From JBHENC01 sp051000345 (GTDB taxonomy: Bacteria > Acidobacteriota > Blastocatellia > Pyrinomonadales > Pyrinomonadaceae): a stretch of DNA of 52,653 nt. Positions within the stretch are counted from its first letter, which is position 1; each line of letters starts with the position of its first letter. The position numbers and the translations under genes are program-made. The stretch covers positions 1 to 52,653 of the forward strand of contig JBPCOJ010000016.1 in NCBI GenBank assembly GCA_051000345.1. Direction: 5' to 3'. The notes under the pieces were generated by a model. The model saw only the letters and a program-made list of their open reading frames with translations. It was not told where the DNA came from and did no database searches. Below are positions 32,226 to 40,398 of this stretch, in pieces.

Positions 32226-34251
32226 GCCGCAAGATAATCGGGATGAAAGAATACTGATCCTCGCGCCGATTGGCAGAGACGCGGCGATGACCGCGCGGCA
32301 TCTTCAAGACGCTGGCCTGCGCGCAGAGGCGTGCGGCGATATTGAAGAATTGTGCGAGGAAGCGCGCGCGGGTGCCGGAATGATTTTTCTGACCGGCGAG
32401 GCGCTGACATTTGAAGCGATGCAGTGCCTGCTCGAATCCCTCGCAGGGCAACCGGCATGGTCGGACATTCCGCTCGTCGTTTTAACGAGCGGCGGCAGCG
32501 AAACGCCGGTCAATACGGGAATACTTGCCGCGCTCGGCGAAGCGGGCAACGTCACGCTCATCGAACGCCCCGTGCGCCTGATGACTTTAATGAGCGCGGT
32601 AAAGTCTGCGCTCAGAGCGCGCCAGCGCCAGTACGATGTGCGCGAACATCTCGCGGCGGAGCGGCGCTCGAAGGAGGTGTTAGAGGTGAGTGAGGCGGCG
32701 GTAGGCGAGAGCGAGCGGCAACTGCGCACGCTCGCCAACGCGATTCCGCTGCTCGCGTGGATGGCGGAACCCGACGGAAGCATCTTCTGGTACAACCGAC
32801 AGTGGTACGACTACACAGGCACGACGTTCGATGAGATGTCTGGCTGGGGCTGGAAATCGGTTCACGACCCGAAAATACTGCCGCGCGTGATGGAACGCTG
32901 GAGCGCTTCCATCGAAAACGGCGAGCCGTTCGAGATGGAGTTCCCGCTGAAATCCACCGCCGGTGAATTTCGTTCGTTCCTGACGCGCGTGACGCCGTTG
33001 CGGGACGAAGACGGGCGCGTGGTGCGTTGGTTCGGAACGAACACGGACGTGGAAGAATTGCGGAGCGCATTGAAGCAGGCTGAAGACGCTAACCGGATGA
33101 AGGATGAATTTCTCGCCACGCTCTCGCACGAACTGCGCACGCCTTTGACTTCAATTCTCGGCTGGGCGCGCATGTTGAGCGGCGGTCAATTAAGCGAAGC
33201 TCATACGGCGCGCGCGCTGGAGACTATCGAGCGTAACGCCAAGGCGCAGTCGCAATTAATCGAAGACATACTAGACGTGTCGCGCGTCATCACCGGCAAG
33301 CTACGCCTCGAAGTGCAGCCCGTCGATCTTACCGCGCTGATCGAATCATCAATCGACGCCGTGCTTCCGGCGGCTGAAGCGAAGGGCATACGACTCCAGC
33401 GCGTGCTCGATTCAGGCGCGAGCATGGTGTCAGGCGATCCCGCGCGCTTGCAGCAGGTGGTGTGGAATCTGCTCTCGAACGCCATCAAGTTCACGCCGAA
33501 GGACGGGCGCGTTCAAGTCAAACTGGAGCGCATCAATTCTCATGTCGAAATCATCGTCACAGACAACGGGCAGGGCATCAGCCCGGACGTTCTGCCGTTT
33601 GTCTTTGAACGCTTTCGTCAAGCCGATTCCACCTCGACGCGCGCGCACGGCGGTCTCGGCTTAGGGCTGGCTATCGTGCGCCATCTGGTGGAGATGCACG
33701 GCGGCACGGTTGAAGCTGAGAGCTACGGCAAAGATCACGGCTCGGCCTTTACCGTTAAACTTCCGCTGGTAGCGGTGCGCTCGCTCAATGTTCGCCGCGC
33801 GTCCGATGCCGAGCGCGTGCATCCGACGGCAAGCAACGGTTCAGCCTTTCACTGCCCGCCGGAGCTCAATGGCTTGCGCCTGCTCGTCGTCGATGATGAA
33901 GAAGACACGCGCGTGCTGCTCAAGATGGTGCTGGAAAAGTGCGGCGCTTTTGTCACGACGGCTTCATCGGCGCGTGAAGCGATTGCCGCGCTCAAGGAAA
34001 CGCGTCCCGACGTGCTCATCAGCGATCTCGGAATGCCGGACGAGGACGGCTACGCTTTGATAAAGCAAGTGCGCGCGCTCTCGGAGAAGGACGGCGGAAA
34101 CACTCCGTCGGCAGCGCTGACTGCTTATGCCAGAGTGGAAGATAGAATGAAGGTGCTGCGCTCCGGCTTTCAGATACATATCCCGAAGCCTGTCGAGCCT
34201 GCGGAGTTAGTCGCAGTGGTGGCAAACCTCGCCGGACGAATCGAAAGGTAA
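32218..34251 (+). CDS. Hybrid histidine kinase (pseudo-receiver, PAS, HisKA, HATPase, receiver)
   Basis: A 677-residue cytoplasmic protein. Residues 10-135 resemble a receiver, but the acceptor position reads MIFLTGEAL with no Asp, so it is a pseudo-receiver likely used for protein contact. A PAS domain (about 165-285, WYDYTGTTFDEMSGWGW), HisKA with His304 (LSHELRTPLTSILGW), HATPase (N box at 417-421, DNGQG 449-453, GLGLGLA 479-485) and a C-terminal receiver with Asp603 (LISDLGMPDEDG) follow. The eight-base overlap with the KaiC-like gene argues for joint function, like KaiC with SasA (analogy only). No output domain is attached. Confidence 0.95.
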   Translation: MYEPQDNRDERILILAPIGRDAAMTARHLQDAGLRAEACGDIEELCEEARAGAGMIFLTGEALTFEAMQCLLESLAGQPAWSDIPLVVLTSGGSETPVNTGILAALGEAGNVTLIERPVRLMTLMSAVKSALRARQRQYDVREHLAAERRSKEVLEVSEAAVGESERQLRTLANAIPLLAWMAEPDGSIFWYNRQWYDYTGTTFDEMSGWGWKSVHDPKILPRVMERWSASIENGEPFEMEFPLKSTAGEFRSFLTRVTPLRDEDGRVVRWFGTNTDVEELRSALKQAEDANRMKDEFLATLSHELRTPLTSILGWARMLSGGQLSEAHTARALETIERNAKAQSQLIEDILDVSRVITGKLRLEVQPVDLTALIESSIDAVLPAAEAKGIRLQRVLDSGASMVSGDPARLQQVVWNLLSNAIKFTPKDGRVQVKLERINSHVEIIVTDNGQGISPDVLPFVFERFRQADSTSTRAHGGLGLGLAIVRHLVEMHGGTVEAESYGKDHGSAFTVKLPLVAVRSLNVRRASDAERVHPTASNGSAFHCPPELNGLRLLVVDDEEDTRVLLKMVLEKCGAFVTTASSAREAIAALKETRPDVLISDLGMPDEDGYALIKQVRALSEKDGGNTPSAALTAYARVEDRMKVLRSGFQIHIPKPVEPAELVAVVANLAGRIER

Positions 34252-34289
34252 AGACCAACGCTCAAAAAATTGCTGAAAGGAAAATCATC

Positions 34290-36449
34290 ATGCGCATATC
34301 CAAAAAAAGTAGATTTATTGTCGTCTGTTTCTCGCTGCTAATCTTAAGCTGCGTCGCGCAGAGTTTGCCCGCCGCTCTTGCACAGAACATGACTAAACCG
34401 CTCGTATATCCGTCTGCGAAAAGAACGAATCAAGTTGACGATTATCACGGCACAAAGGTCGCCGATCCGTATCGCTGGCTCGAAGATTTGGATTCGGCAG
34501 ACACGAAGGCGTGGGTCGAAGCGGAGAATCGCTTGACCTTCGATTACCTGAAAAGCATTCCCGTCCGCGCGCAGATAAAGGAGCGTTTGACGCGGCTGTG
34601 GAATTACGAAAAATACAGCGCCCCGTTTAAGGAAGGTGCTAATTATTTTTATTTCAAAAACAACGGCCTGCAAAATCAAAGCGTGCTTTATACGGTAAGC
34701 TCGCTCGACGCAGAGCCGCGCGTGCTGCTCGATCCCAACAAGCTGACGAGCGACGGCACGGTGGCGCTCAACGGTATGCGCATCAGCGACGACGGCAAGT
34801 TGATGGCTTACGGATTGTCCGCATCGGGTTCGGATTGGCAGGAATGGCGCGTGCGCAATGTCGAGACGGGCGCGGACATGCCCGACGACATTAAGTGGGT
34901 CAAGTTTTCCGGCGCTTCGTGGACGCCCGATAATCGAGGCTTTTTTTATAGCCGCTACGACGAGCCGAAAGACGGCACGATGATGCGCGGCGTGAATTAT
35001 TTTCAGAAGCTTTATTACCACCGCCTCGGCACGGCGCAATCCGAAGACGCGTTTGTTTACGGCAACCCGGAACAAAAGGAATATTCCTTCGGCGGCGAAG
35101 TAACCGAAGACGGGCGCTATTTGATCGTCAATGTCGGGCAAGGCACGGACGTAAAGAATCGCGTGTACTTCAAAGACTTGACGGCGAAAAATGCGCAAAT
35201 CGTGAAACTCCTCGACGATTTCGATGCGTCGTATGATTTCATCGGCAACGACGGAACGCTTCTTTATTTCAAGACAGACCTCGATTCGACGCGCGGCAAA
35301 ATCATCTCTATCGACACACGAAACCCTGCGCGCCGGAATTGGAAAACGATTGTCCCGGAAGCCGCCGAGACGCTTCAGAACATAAGCTTTATCAACGACA
35401 TGTTCGTGGCGAATTACTTGAAGGACGCGCATACGCTGATTCGTATTTACCGCACGAACGGCGAGCATGTGCGTGATGTCGAACTGCCCGGAATCGGTTC
35501 CGCAGCAGGCTTCGCGGGCAAGCGCAAGGACACGGAAACGTTTTATTCCTTCACGAGTTTCACGACGCCGCCGACCATTTATCGCTACGATATGCGAACA
35601 GGCAAGAGCACAGTCTTTCGCCAGTCCAAAGTCGATTTTAATCCGAACGACTACGAAACGAAGCAAGTCTTTTTTAAGAGTAAAGACGGCACGCGCGTCC
35701 CCATGTTCATCACGCACAAAAAGGGATTAAAGCTCGACGGCTCGAACCCGACGTATCTATACGCTTACGGCGGCTTCAACATTTCGCTGACGCCCGCGTT
35801 CTCGCCCGGCAATCTCGTCTGGATGGAAATGGGCGGCGTTTACGCACAGCCGAATTTGCGCGGCGGCGGCGAGTACGGCGAGACTTGGCATCAGGCTGGC
35901 ACGAAGCTGCAAAAGCAAAACGTGTTCGACGACTTTATCGGCGCTGCCGAATGGCTCATCGCAAACAAATATACTTCGACGCCGAAGCTTGCCATCGGCG
36001 GCGGCTCGAACGGCGGATTGCTTGTCGGCGCGGCACTCACGCAGCGGCCTGAACTCTTCGGCGCGGCGCTGCCCGCTGTCGGCGTGATGGACATGCTGCG
36101 CTTTCAAAAGTTCACCATCGGCTGGGGCTGGACTTCGGATTACGGCTCGTCCGATGATCCAATTCAATTCAAAGCGCTCTACGCTTATTCGCCGCTGCAC
36201 AACATCAAAGAGAAAACCGTTTATCCGCCGACGCTCATTACCACCGCAGACCACGATGATAGAGTGTGGCCGGGACACAGCTTCAAGTTTGCGGCGACGA
36301 TGCAGGCGGCGCAGGCGGGCGCGGCTCCCGTTTTGATTCGCATCGAAACGAAGGCAGGGCATGGCGCAGGCAAGCCGACTTCAAAAGTCATCGAAGAAGT
36401 CGCTGACCGCTGGGGCTTTCTGACGCGGGCGCTCGATATGAGCCTTTAA
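34290..36449 (+). CDS. Exported prolyl oligopeptidase (S9A)
   Basis: A 719-residue protein with an N-terminal signal (to about residue 32). A seven-bladed propeller region (about 80-430) precedes an alpha/beta-hydrolase domain. The triad is Ser573 in GGGSNGGLLVG, Asp656 in DHDDRVWPGHSFKF and His691 in AGHGAGKP. The N-terminal YPSAKRTNQVDDYHGTKVAD, then DPYRWLEDLD, is the usual family start. It cleaves short proline-containing peptides, here outside the cytoplasm. AAGGAAAA precedes ATG 34290. A strong hairpin follows the gene. Confidence 0.97.
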   Translation: MRISKKSRFIVVCFSLLILSCVAQSLPAALAQNMTKPLVYPSAKRTNQVDDYHGTKVADPYRWLEDLDSADTKAWVEAENRLTFDYLKSIPVRAQIKERLTRLWNYEKYSAPFKEGANYFYFKNNGLQNQSVLYTVSSLDAEPRVLLDPNKLTSDGTVALNGMRISDDGKLMAYGLSASGSDWQEWRVRNVETGADMPDDIKWVKFSGASWTPDNRGFFYSRYDEPKDGTMMRGVNYFQKLYYHRLGTAQSEDAFVYGNPEQKEYSFGGEVTEDGRYLIVNVGQGTDVKNRVYFKDLTAKNAQIVKLLDDFDASYDFIGNDGTLLYFKTDLDSTRGKIISIDTRNPARRNWKTIVPEAAETLQNISFINDMFVANYLKDAHTLIRIYRTNGEHVRDVELPGIGSAAGFAGKRKDTETFYSFTSFTTPPTIYRYDMRTGKSTVFRQSKVDFNPNDYETKQVFFKSKDGTRVPMFITHKKGLKLDGSNPTYLYAYGGFNISLTPAFSPGNLVWMEMGGVYAQPNLRGGGEYGETWHQAGTKLQKQNVFDDFIGAAEWLIANKYTSTPKLAIGGGSNGGLLVGAALTQRPELFGAALPAVGVMDMLRFQKFTIGWGWTSDYGSSDDPIQFKALYAYSPLHNIKEKTVYPPTLITTADHDDRVWPGHSFKFAATMQAAQAGAAPVLIRIETKAGHGAGKPTSKVIEEVADRWGFLTRALDMSL

Positions 36450-36489
36450 GCTTCGGCAGTGTTCGCTTGGTTGGAACTGAAACAGTAAA

Positions 36490-36531
36490 AAACGCCGCGC
36501 GCCTTTTGTGAAAGGCGCGCGGCGTTTAATT
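36490..36531. terminator. Bidirectional intrinsic terminator
   Basis: A perfect 17-pair stem: AAACGCCGCGCGCCTTT (36490-36506) with AAAGGCGCGCGGCGTTT (36511-36527), four-base loop TGTG. T-rich tails follow on both strands (TTTAATTTT on plus, TTTTTT on minus). It serves the convergent prolyl oligopeptidase and DUF4394 genes. Confidence 0.95.
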
Positions 36532-36587
36532 TTGCAGCGTGTGTTTGATAACTTCCAAACTTCAGACTGCGTGTGTTTCTCCGATCA

Positions 36588-38726
36588 TTAACGACAGTCG
36601 GAGTTGGTTCTGGTGACAGCCTGACCAAAGCGCTGCTGGTATTCAGCCGAAGTCAGGAAGGCGCAGACCATCACGCGGTAATTGCTCAAATCGTTGGCAA
36701 GCACGCTGAGCCAGAATTGGAAACCGCCTTCGTCCGGGTCACGCCTGAGATAACCGAAATACTCCGTGAGCACAAACGTCGGCTTGAGTTCCCGCGCCGT
36801 GAAGGTCGCGTTGTAAATCAAATCGGTCAGAACCTGTGCGCGTGATTTCACGCCCGTGTTCAGATCGGAAATGATTTGGGTGCGCTGCGCATCGGTGATC
36901 GTGATGCCCGCCGTTTGATACAGGCGATCAACGAAGTCGTTGTTGGAAAGCGTGCCGAAACGCGCGCGGAATTCGTCGCGTGTCGTAAAGCTTAAGTCAA
37001 AGGCCGTTTGTCGCGCGGCATTATCAGCGGCGCTCGTCGCACCCGCGAGGCTTCCGAAGTCTCGTATGAATTCCTGATAAGTCGGGCGGCGATTGAAAGC
37101 GGCGCGGTAAAGGCGAATGATGAACGAGCCTGTTTGCTGGAATTCCTGCTCGAAGAAGAACGCGGCAGAAACATCCGTGCGCTGGCGCGTCAGGCAATCG
37201 CGGTCTGTGCCGCACTGGTTGATTTGACGCGTCCAGTAAGCGAAGCCGCCGAAATCCGGCTCACGATTAAGAAAATCTCTGTACTGCTGCGTGACAAAGA
37301 AATTCGTGTCGTCAATTGGGTTCGTGGTCGTGTTCGCCGTCGTGTCGTTGTCCGTGATGGTAATGGTTTCGGTGCTCGCCGCGCCGAGCGTGACGCCGCC
37401 CGAAGCGTTGCGCAAGCTCACCGTAAAGGTTTCGTTGCCTTCGACAAACACATCATCGGTGATGAAGATCGTAATCGTCTTCGATGTTTCGGTGGCCGTG
37501 AAAGTCAATGTGCCAGCCATCGAAGAATAATCGCAGCGCTGATTCGCCTGACCGGAAGTGTTCTGTGTGCAAGGCACGAATTCGGCCTGATCGTTTGTCT
37601 GGTAATCGACGGTAGCGATGCCCGACGTATCGCCTGTGCGCGTGACGGTCAAAGCGATGTTGGTGCCGTTTTCCGCAACAGTCGCCGTCGCGCTGGCGAA
37701 CTGAATGGTCGAGATCGAACGATTCGAGATGGCGACGGAAATCGAACTGACGCGAAGGCCTGTGCCGATTGTGCCGAGCGGCGTCGCCTGCCCGCTCGAT
37801 AAATTGAGCGTGTAGAGCGTCGATGTCGAGTTGAAGGGAGTCGGCGGCGTCAAGGAAACATACGCCGTATTGTCCTGTGCAATGTCGAAGCCGACAAGGT
37901 TGTTGGTCGGAATAAACGTTCCCGTCGAGTCTGTGATGGTGGCGACGGTATTCAAAAGTCCGCTGTTCGGCGAATTCGGCGAGCCGTTGACCGAGCCGAC
38001 TGTGACGAGGCGCGCCGTGCCTGCCGCGACGTTGCCGCCGCCGCGCGGGTCAATCGCGTAATTGGTCGTCGGCGTCGCCGGATCGTTGTCGTTATTGTTA
38101 TAGGCGGTGGCGACGATGTTCGGTAAATCACCGGCGTTCGGATCGCCCGAAGCGAAAGCGACATTGGTGTCGAGTTGCGTGCCTGCCGTGTTTGCATCGG
38201 AATCAACTGTCCCGCCGGTATTCGGATTAAGCCGGAAATTTTGTTGGTTGGCGCTGCCGATCACGCGCAGCCGATCCGGGTTCGGGTTGAAGTTGAAGGC
38301 GTAGGGAAACGCGCTGTTGATGGCCGGAGCAAATCCGCCGCCGACTTGTGTGGCAACGCCTGTGTCCGGGTCCAGCGTGTAGAGACGGCTCGAACTGCCG
38401 AGCGCGAAGAGTTGGCCTGTCGCCGGGCGAAAATCTATTCCGCGCAGAACTTCACCGGCCTGCAAGCCTGAGATGACCATGTCCGTGCGCAAGGTTCCGG
38501 GCGAATTGAAATCGAAGCTGACGAGTCTTTGCGGCTGCGCGCCGAGACCCGGCGCGGTGGCAAGCGCGTAGATGGTCGAACCGGCAGTCGCAACCTGCGG
38601 AGTCGAATTCTGGTTTCCTGAAGTTTTAGCCTGCGCTAATGTGCCGAGCGGCGCAAACGTGCCGACGCCGAGCATAAGCGCAAGCAGAGCGATGGCGCTG
38701 CAAGAGCGTAGCAACCTGTAATACAT
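36588..38726 (-). CDS. Exported DUF4394 / Calx-beta / DUF4214 protein
   Basis: A 712-residue secreted protein. Signal about 1-32; a DUF4394-like beta-propeller (about 48-340, with LVSFDFNSPGTL, GIDFRPATGQLFALG and RLRVIGSANQQNFRLNP); a Calx-beta domain (about 345-465, ATATVAENG..., FITDDVFVEGNETF, ITDND); and a DUF4214 module (about 470-700, NPIDDTNFFVTQQYRDFLNR, then YFGYLRRDPDEGGFQFWL). It is probably surface-attached, with Ca-binding Calx-beta. No anchor such as LPxTG or PEP-CTERM is seen. GGGAGG precedes the ATG. Its C-terminal half is paralogous to the product of 40399-42456. Confidence 0.9.
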   Translation of the reverse strand: MYYRLLRSCSAIALLALMLGVGTFAPLGTLAQAKTSGNQNSTPQVATAGSTIYALATAPGLGAQPQRLVSFDFNSPGTLRTDMVISGLQAGEVLRGIDFRPATGQLFALGSSSRLYTLDPDTGVATQVGGGFAPAINSAFPYAFNFNPNPDRLRVIGSANQQNFRLNPNTGGTVDSDANTAGTQLDTNVAFASGDPNAGDLPNIVATAYNNNDNDPATPTTNYAIDPRGGGNVAAGTARLVTVGSVNGSPNSPNSGLLNTVATITDSTGTFIPTNNLVGFDIAQDNTAYVSLTPPTPFNSTSTLYTLNLSSGQATPLGTIGTGLRVSSISVAISNRSISTIQFASATATVAENGTNIALTVTRTGDTSGIATVDYQTNDQAEFVPCTQNTSGQANQRCDYSSMAGTLTFTATETSKTITIFITDDVFVEGNETFTVSLRNASGGVTLGAASTETITITDNDTTANTTTNPIDDTNFFVTQQYRDFLNREPDFGGFAYWTRQINQCGTDRDCLTRQRTDVSAAFFFEQEFQQTGSFIIRLYRAAFNRRPTYQEFIRDFGSLAGATSAADNAARQTAFDLSFTTRDEFRARFGTLSNNDFVDRLYQTAGITITDAQRTQIISDLNTGVKSRAQVLTDLIYNATFTARELKPTFVLTEYFGYLRRDPDEGGFQFWLSVLANDLSNYRVMVCAFLTSAEYQQRFGQAVTRTNSDCR

Positions 38727-38890
38727 AAGAGAGCCTCCCGATAATTTAATGAACTTTTATTCGTAAGCGCCGGATAATCATGGCGCTCATTAAAAACGCA
38801 ACGGCTGCGAAAACGAGTGGCTGCGAAGGCATTATGGCCGGAAGGATTATTTCCCCGGCGGTTTTGCCCGCGCGACTCGCTCACTCGCCT

Positions 38891-39805
38891 TTAACCGTTG
38901 GCGGCACTCGTGTTGATTGTGCCGTTCACTCCGTTCGGGAAGAATCCGCCTCTGGTTGTTGCCGTCGGCGTTAAGTACACGACGTTAAGCACCTGTCCGG
39001 CTGTGCGGCTGTACACGATGCCGTTGGAGTCGGTCGGCACGATGTTGGCCGTGCGGTCAGCATTGAGAATGCCCTGATCGTCATCGCTTGTGCCGTCGAG
39101 CGAATCGCGCGCATCGGAGATTTGATTGGTCGCAGCGCCAAGCCCGCGCGCAAACAGCACCGTGCGAATCAGCCCCGCGTGATAGGCTTCGACGGCGAGA
39201 ACTCCGGCGGCGTTTTCAAGATTGGTCTTGTCGCTAATCAAGCGCGCCGCGCCTTTGAAGGCCGTGACGCCGACATCCTCGAAAATAAACGCACCGAGCA
39301 GAAAGCTGTTTTCGTCGGCAAAAGGATCGAAGCTTCCGGGAAGCCCGGCGGCGGTGGCGGCAGCCATAAAACTCTCTCGAAGATTGATCGCCGGACGTGC
39401 AACCGCCGCAGCACCCAAAGCCGAGCGGAAGAAACGGACGTGCGACATTTCGTCGCTGGCGATCTCGTTGGCATACTGCCGGACGGCGTCGCTGGTGAAG
39501 GTGACCTGACGGCCGCCGACCACCTCGCCGCGCGTTCCCGTGCCGGTCGTGATGGAGTCGGGCAATCCTTGTCCGGTTGTCGCGCGGGCGTAAAATTCCG
39601 CTTCGAGATATTCGAGGTTCAGTGCAAAGTTGAAAATATCCGTATCAGTGACGGCGCTTTGCGCGAGAGCCGTCAGCGGATTGGCTCCGAGGATGCCTGC
39701 TCCTGCGACTCCGGCCATCGCTGCCTGCGTGAAAAAGCGGCGGCGGGCCTGGCGTCTGGCAGCCATTTTAGCCAGAGCGTCTTGAACGGGTGAGCTATCG
39801 GACAT
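38891..39805 (-). CDS. Secreted ferritin-like protein (Ferritin_2 / desiccation-related type)
   Basis: A 304-residue protein. RRQARRRFFTQAAMAGVAG near residues 17-36 looks like a Tat signal, which would fit export of a folded metal protein. The four-helix bundle follows with ferritin-like ligands: ALNLEYLEAEFYARA, EIASDEMSHVRFFRS, IFEDVGVTAFKGAA and VLAVEAYHAGLIR (ExxH and ExxxH patterns). Plant and bacterial relatives are called desiccation-related; the reaction, if any, is unknown. An Asp/Asn/Thr-rich C-terminal extension is predicted. AAGGAG precedes ATG 39805. It lies between two DUF4214 protein genes, but is divergent from the second. Confidence 0.88.
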   Translation of the reverse strand: MSDSSPVQDALAKMAARRQARRRFFTQAAMAGVAGAGILGANPLTALAQSAVTDTDIFNFALNLEYLEAEFYARATTGQGLPDSITTGTGTRGEVVGGRQVTFTSDAVRQYANEIASDEMSHVRFFRSALGAAAVARPAINLRESFMAAATAAGLPGSFDPFADENSFLLGAFIFEDVGVTAFKGAARLISDKTNLENAAGVLAVEAYHAGLIRTVLFARGLGAATNQISDARDSLDGTSDDDQGILNADRTANIVPTDSNGIVYSRTAGQVLNVVYLTPTATTRGGFFPNGVNGTINTSAANG

Positions 39806-40398
39806 GAGTAAATTCTCCTTCAGGTCAAGTTAAAGTAGGACAGTGCGAGCAATGCGAGTATTGACAAGCCTTACTCAGGTTGATGTTTGTATTTACGCAG
39901 ACAGTTCGAGATGAAGAGGAAACTACGCAAAGATAATTTGGAGAGACCCCTTACTTGAAAACAACCAATCTGTAAACGGTAACTTATGACTTTCAGACTA
40001 ATACATAGCGCTTACGCTTGTCATTAAAGAAATGGATTTACAAAGCAAAAAAAGCGCGGCAAAAACTTCGCATAAAAGAAGGCGAGCGGCGACACGGGCT
40101 GCCCGCCTTCTTTTAACACTTTGTCCAAACGCCTTATGGTTGTCGAAAAACTGCTTGTTGTGCGCTGGCAAATGTTGCCTGATATAAATATAATGCTTGC
40201 GGACGATTCGATATTGCGCTGCTGCCAGACCGATTCGCTCCGCCTCAAGTTCTGTCAACACAATCACGAACAATTGTCGCGTCACAGCGTCAACATCGAA
40301 TCATTCGTAGGCCACTCAAACGACGGCGATTCCCTGTTTGTAGATTGATATTCGTGAGACGGCAACTGCAATACATTTTATCTGTCGGGAGAAAACGA
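39806..40398. other. Long divergent intergenic region with an unexplained hairpin
   Basis: Nearly 600 bases between the divergent ferritin-like and carboxypeptidase-regulatory/DUF4214 genes. Short open frames across it (for example 39998-40285 minus) show no family, codon pattern or ribosome site. It contains a strong terminator-like hairpin at 40072-40114 (separate entry), which implies an unannotated transcript. Confidence 0.55.
40072..40114. terminator. Terminator-like hairpin in a divergent spacer
   Basis: TAAAAGAAGGCG (40072-40083) pairs exactly with CGCCTTCTTTTA (40103-40114), and inner GC pairs extend the stem. A T-run is present on either strand. No annotated gene ends here: both neighbours start from this spacer. 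Confidence 0.65.

Noticed and set aside
34344..35717. A 457-codon minus-strand frame opposite the prolyl oligopeptidase
   Set aside because: Arises from codon bias of the real gene on the other strand; product resembles nothing known.
35893..35910. Sigma-54 promoter-like TGGCACG followed by TGC
   Set aside because: The -24/-12 spacing is off by one and it is inside the prolyl oligopeptidase coding sequence.
39998..40285. A 95-codon minus-strand frame in the ferritin-like upstream spacer
   Set aside because: No ribosome site or recognisable family; the strong hairpin at 40072-40114 lies inside it.
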